Source: Pyrrhoderma lamaoense
Taxonomy: Eukaryota > Basidiomycota > Agaricomycetes > Hymenochaetales > Hymenochaetaceae
Assembly (NCBI GenBank): GCA_002794735.1
Contig: NBAZ01000002.1
Location: 1,240,001 to 1,304,000, forward strand
Direction: 5' to 3'
DNA: 64,000 nucleotides
The notes under the pieces are model-generated. The model was not told the origin of the DNA. It saw nothing but the letters and a program-made list of their open reading frames with translations, and did not search any database. Position numbers and translations under genes: made by a program. This document shows positions 58,917 to 64,000 of the stretch, piece after piece (within the stretch, counting starts at the first letter, position 1; each line of letters begins with the position of its first letter).

Positions 58917-60828
58917 TCAATCAGTTCCAGAAACCAGATCCGAGACATCGTGGCTATGATTATTCTGCATCCCAGGATTAGCTATCCAAGTCAGTGTATC
59001 TCTGGTCGCGAACTGGTTATATGTATCGGGGTGGTACACCTCCGAACGCATGCTAATCAGCATTTTTGGTGCTAATATGGTCGTGATTGCGATAACTACA
59101 ATTTGATAGGAGTCCATATGGGTGGAAAGAAATCCCTTGGCGGAGAATTAAAAGATGATACTTGATTTCAAGAGATTAAGGTGAGTTGCTACATACATAG
59201 CCAGAGAAATCATAGTAGGTGATACCACCAGGAGTAGTTTTGTTAGTATCATTTTCAGTGGTTTGCGCGATGAAGGAAACTATTGTTCCTATAAGACTAA
59301 GAGAGAATACACTATAATAGATATCGTTTCAGAAATCTTCCAACTCGATCATGAGTAGCGGATCACACACACTGCGAAATATATAGCCGAGTCCCTTGCC
59401 ATGACTGACATGATATCATGTGTCTTCGACGTCACTTTCGGGTTACGCCTCCACCACACTCTATAGTCTGCCTTCCTGATCACCAGGATAAAGAGTATCA
59501 GCTCTATAATAGAAGTAATGAACCAGGCCAATGCTGCCATTGATTGTCCTTCCATGTACAGGGGTACGTTTGTTACATCAGTGAAGGATGGACCTCTTTT
59601 AAAGTATTCAGCATTCTTGCAACCAAAGAACCCGGATTCACAGGCCAGATCTGAGATAATATCTTCACAAGATTATTAGAAAGAATAGGTTTACAGAGCA
59701 TGGGTAATACAAACATAAGTATCCGAGAGCTTGAAGAACACAAGTGACTAACAAAACGAAGTTCATGAGGATAAAACTCGCGAGAATCCATTTACTCTTC
59801 TCATAAATTGCATAGACCCGCATTTGCAATATAACTATTATTTCTCAATCAGTATCTGTATGTCAGCCATGTCTCAAAGCATACTTACTTTCTGGTAACA
59901 CCATGACGAAGCTACCGATTACATTAAAAGCAAAGCTAAGCGTATCTATATAAATGCATAGTCATTGACATCTATAATGACTCGCAGGGGTCGATTTTCT
60001 CACCTCTATAGTTGCTGTATGAGTTATTCTAAGCCAGTGTCAGATAATCAAGGGGCGAAGGTTGATATTTTCTTACTGCATCCGAAGGCCAAACATAGTC
60101 AGTATTACTACTATCCCATTCGAGGCTGACATCACATATATTGATAAACCTGATTCAACAGAGTTAAGATACTTCATAGGTTATGTATTGCGATAACTTG
60201 CACTAGGAAAATTGCTCCAATGTATCGTACCTTAAATAAATAAGAGCAAGTTAGCATAGGTCATCAGGATAAGAGTTCCGTAAAGGTCTAGGTTTGATTC
60301 TAATATCCGATATATCACTAGTTTCTCGTTGATTTATCCTCATATAGTCACAAAATATCATCGCTTGATCGCAGAAGCATACAGTTGTGACACAAATCTA
60401 GCTCTCTTAGAAGATTTTAGATCGGGAAAGTGACTAACCATCAGATACACGATCTTTCCCATGGACCACTTCCTTGACTTTTACTACTCAACATTTTGTC
60501 ACTTACTTTTGCGTCTGACTCACCCATATATACTCTACCTGTCAACTAGTTAGAAAAAACTCTTACTAATGTACGGGTAATGTGTACCTCTTCATCTAGA
60601 TGTGTGACTGAATTTCTGTGAAAAATCGAACCAGATCATGGATTTATAGTGCTCACTGCAATAGTAAAAGAGTACCGTTGTCGATGATACTGAAGAAATT
60701 GGGTGAGTATTCGGAAATAGTTATGAGTAGAGCTTTTTACCCATTAAAGACTTTGACAGAGTGCTCGCCAGACCTAGGAGATTCTCACTCCAAAGTGGTA
60801 TATAGTCTTTCGAGGAGTAGGAGCTCAT
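58917..60828 (-). CDS. DUF6533-family membrane protein (copy E)
   Basis: This is the best-resolved array copy. Exon 1 is 60828-60741 (MSSYSSKDYIPLWSENLLGL), exon 2 60689-60657 (SSTTVLFYYC), then a 20-nt exon (THLDEE) and the 15-nt exon 60538-60524 (VEYIW). VRYIGAIFLV and RVYAIYEKSKWILASFILM exons follow. The large exon (59555-59349) has MEGQSMAALAWFITSIIELI and RKADYRVWWRRNPKVTS. The last exon (59117-58917) has ILAPKMLISMRSEVYHPDTY and ends DLVSGTD. The introns and spacer are close to those of copy A, more than to its neighbours. No frame damage was seen. A 14-bp tandem duplication (caagcctcctgtca) lies about 100 bp upstream of the start, near 60928-60955. Confidence 0.7.
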
Positions 60829-61448
60829 GTATGATAGAATGTGGGGGGACTCATAGAAGCTACAGCTATTTAAGTACATATATACCAGAAAATGCCACGA
60901 TAATGATGCACGAGAACAAAAGACATCAAGCCTCCTGTCAAGCCTCCTGTCAAGCTCTGTGATGTGCATCAAAGTCAGTTATAAATAGTAATTTTTATAA
61001 ACTTGAAGTTGAACGAATCAACACTCATATGATAGTACGGTTTTCTCAGTTTTGACCTGAGAGGGAATAATAGAAGCTTACATTTATTATCACATATATC
61101 AACATGTTAAACAAAGTACGAGCATATTTCTAGTTTTCATTCCTGGTTGAAAACAAAACAATACTAATTACATCGGTGTGTTCCGAACGATACTCTCTTG
61201 CTAATGAGTGAGATCCATACACAGTATCTCTGTGACCAAGTCTTTGGAATAGACTGCACGAAACTCATCGAAGAGACACTTTTACTTGCTTAAGGATCGA
61301 CACATTCTACTTTAACCATCATTTTTCTCAACAGTATTTACAGTTGTGTTTCCTCTCTTATCCCCGGTCAGCTGACTCGCAGCTCAGAAGATGTAAAGAT
61401 ACACTATCATATTCTGTAGCTTGAGGCTTCATATACGAGACTATATTC

Positions 61449-61550
61449 TTAGAGTCTTTTACTCATTATATATTTTGACAGAATGCTCGCCAGACCTACG
61501 ATATCCTCACTCGAAAGTGGCACATCGTATTCTGGGGAATAGGAGCGCAT
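61449..61550 (-). repeat. orphan DUF6533 first exon (upstream of copy E)
   Basis: Reads MRSYSPEYDVPLSSEDIVGL and ASILSKYIMSKRL, then a stop. It is nearly identical to the orphan at 52849-52950 and lies at the same distance (about 0.7 kb) from the true start of the neighbouring gene. Confidence 0.7.
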
Positions 61551-62691
61551 GTATATTAGAAATTGGGGAGATTCTCGGTAACTAAAGCTATATAATGTAG
61601 AGGCCGTTCCATTTCGGAACTTATCACGAGAATGGCAAATGAGCGCAAAGACAACAATCATGCTTCCCGTCAAGCTCTGTGATGTGCATCAAGGTCGATA
61701 TGAATTATAATAGTCCTGGATTGAAGTTGATCGGACAAATATTCAATTGATGGTGCTCTCAATTTCGAAACTGAAAGTGAATTGAATAAACTTATAAAGA
61801 ATAAAGCACAAGTATGTTTTTTATATCGGGGAGATACACGTAACCAACTGTACAAAACTCTTCCAAGAAAAGCCCTCCCTTGCAGATGAATACATTCGGA
61901 TATAAATATCAAATTTCTTGATAGTATACATGGCCACACTTCTCCTCTTATTCTTGATCATCTGACATACAGTTCAGAAAACATGGAATATGCATCATCT
62001 ATATCCTAAAAGATGAGAGTACACCAACGCATCTAGACATTCAGGACTTTATCATACTAACGAGAGTCTTGAAAATAGGTATAATGTCTAAAACGCAACT
62101 TCCTCATTTAATGTGTACATACAAACAATGATCTGATGAAGCCACTTTGTAACTTATCTGTAACTAAAAAAAATACAGATACCTTTGCTGTTTTCATTCT
62201 AACACTCTAAACAGGAGAGTGAGCCGTACTTAGTTAATATTTCCGATCTACCTTTGCTTCCACTACGAATTAAGTTGTTTATAACTAGTTGAGAGGAGAA
62301 ATGAGAATACATACAACAAATCTTGAGTATAGTTGAATATTACAACCGTCCGCATATAAACATATAGCTATGTCATATAAGTAATCTGGGTAATCGTAAA
62401 TTAGCTCAGTTAACTTGGAGCATTTACAAGTCAGTTGATCCATTTCAATGCGTAACTCATGATGTCATTGACTTCTTGAGCAATAATTACTTGTATTTCC
62501 GTCTTGGCCATGACACTCTTTCGTATTATATCATTTTATATCATTTTCCAGCCAGCTATAGGACACTAGTAGCATAACATCAATTTTATTATAGACTCAC
62601 AGCCATAGTGATAAATATATACGACGTGCTAAGAACATAAATAGGAGGAGACAAGAAATTCAGTATTGTATATTTGCGTCAATCGGATACT

Positions 62692-64000
62692 TCAATTGGT
62701 TCCAGAAACCAGATCCGAGACATCGTGGCTATGATTATTCTGCATCCCAGGATTAGCTGTCCAGGTCAGTGTATCTCTGGTCGCGAACTGGTTATATGTG
62801 TCGGGGTGGTACACCTCCGAACGCATGCTGATTAGCATCCTTGGTGCTAATATGGTCGTAATTGCGATAGCTACAATTTGATATGCATTCACAAGGGTTT
62901 CAAGAAATTTCTTAAAAGAAATCTGTTAGACGATAGGTAGTTTAGAGACCAAGGCGACTAAATACATACATATCCAGAGAAATCATAATAAGCGTAGCCA
63001 TTCGGAGCATAAGCAAGTATATCATTGCCAGCGGTTTGCGCGAAGAAAGAGACTATTGTTCCTACGATACTGAGAGAGATGACACTGAGTAGTGATGAAT
63101 ATCTCAGTGATCCTTTATTTCAGTCATTGGTGGGACTGCTTACACTGCAAAGTACATAGTCGAGTCCCTTGCCATGACTGACATGATATCATGTGTCTTC
63201 GACGTCACTTTCGGGTTACGCCTGCACCATACACTATAGTCGGCCTTCCTGATCACCAGAATAAAGAGTATCAGCTCTATTATAGACGTAATGAGCCAGG
63301 CCAATGCTGCCATTGATTGTCCTTCCATGTACAAGGGTGTGTTTGTCGCTTCGGTGAAGGATGAGCCTCTTTTTGATATTCCCCCAAGTCTACAATTGAG
63401 AAGTCCCTTTTCACAGGCCAGATCTGATATAATATCTTCATAGTACTTATCAGAAAGAAGAAATATGCAGAATATGAGAAATACGGACATAAGGCTCCGA
63501 AAGCTTGAAGAGCACAAGTGACTAACGAAACCGAGTTCATGAGGATAAAACTCGCGAGAATCCATTTACTTTTCTCATAAATTGCATAGACCCGCATCTG
63601 CAGTAAAACTATTACTTCTCATTCAGTGTCTGTATATCAGCCATGTCAAATCATACTTACGTTCTGGTAGAATCATGACGAGACTGCCAACTACGGTAAA
63701 TGCATATGTACGGACATCTAGAGAAATATACATATTTAGTCATTAAGACATCCCACGGTGTGTAGGAACTAGTTTACTCGCGTATGTAATTGATGTATGA
63801 TATGGTCTAATTAGATATTAGTTACGTGCAAGCAGAAGGCAGGAAATGGTTCTTACTGCATTCGTGGGGATATAAGTGTAGGATACATAGCTATTCCAGG
63901 CGAGGCTAACAGTGCACAAGTTGATAAACCTATTTTAATCATCACGAAAGTAATTATCAGAGTAAGAATAGACTATATTATATGGTATGCGATGCGATAA
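62692..64000 (-). CDS. DUF6533-family membrane protein (copy F, 5' end beyond window)
   Basis: The 3' exons are intact. The last exon (62892-62692) has ILAPRMLISMRSEVYHPDTY and ends DLVSGTN. The large exon runs to about 63330 (PLYMEGQSMAALAWLITSII, RKADYSVWCRRNPKVTS). The RVYAIYEKSKWILASFILM exon ends near 63597. Earlier exons continue upstream through about 63900 and the start lies past the right edge. Sequence and spacers match copy C most closely. Confidence 0.68.

Larger units (their letters stand above)
45576..64000 (-). repeat. tandem array of DUF6533 gene units
   Basis: At least six head-to-tail units were traced by the shared motif tagcttatctgtaa near 45580, 49376 and 53588, with variants near 56803 and 62148 and a degenerate one near 58411. 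C-terminal exons start at 46120, 49611, 54130, 57409 (fragment), 58917 and 62692. Unit lengths are about 3.8, 4.2 (with a 0.77-kb insertion), 3.2, 1.6, 3.7 and more than 1.8 kb. Non-coding spacers align as well as exons; for example 45600-46010 matches 53600-54010 and 62160-62580. The array continues past the right edge. Confidence 0.85.

Noticed and set aside
1..64000. tRNA, rRNA and CRISPR arrays
   Set aside because: No B-box-like GGTTCGAATCC with partner A-box, no rRNA sequence and no regularly spaced short repeats were seen.

Overview
The window is nuclear DNA from a basidiomycete fungus, most likely an Agaricomycete. The evidence is dense genes with many 45-65 nt GT-AG introns and very small exons, fungal-type gene content (ASF1, YAE1, Irc20-type helicase, Tps3-like trehalose subunit, secreted GH18 chitinase, fungal IDO), and several copies of the seven-helix DUF6533 family, which is expanded in mushroom-forming fungi. 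The species was not identified. No prokaryotic operons, CRISPR, rRNA or tRNA genes were seen.

Layout. 1-44 kb is ordinary gene space: an F-box protein, histone chaperone ASF1, a BAG-domain protein, an F-box/LRR-like protein, the ER Hsp70 LHS1 (ends HDEL), a 24-exon Irc20/SHPRH-like SNF2-RING helicase, a double-Myb telobox protein, a solitary DUF6533 gene, YAE1, EMC1, indoleamine 2,3-dioxygenase, a small secreted protein, a TFIIIC triple-barrel subunit, the mitochondrial rRNA methyltransferase MRM2, a Tps3/Tsl1-like subunit, a PP2A-like (Ppg1-type) phosphatase and a chitinase. Two genes serve the ER (LHS1, EMC1). ASF1, the helicase and the double-Myb protein are chromatin or genome-maintenance genes. 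They are not an operon-like cluster.

44.7-64 kb is different: AT-rich, with few long ORFs, and made of a head-to-tail array of DUF6533 genes, all on the minus strand. There are at least five copies with recognisable C-terminal exons, one truncated copy, one rearranged pseudogene, orphan first exons and an inverted exon. One copy is split by a 767-bp solo LTR with a 4-bp target duplication. Spacers are as conserved as exons, so the array is recent and probably still reshuffling. It continues past the right edge.

A second theme is data quality. Many conserved genes carry apparent single-base deletions, often in short homopolymers. In six genes, adding back exactly one or three bases makes the spliced length a multiple of three. 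Long neighbours (LHS1, the helicase, ASF1, MRM2, chitinase) have none. I read these mainly as consensus errors, so genes with such shifts are annotated as functional loci with broken frames.
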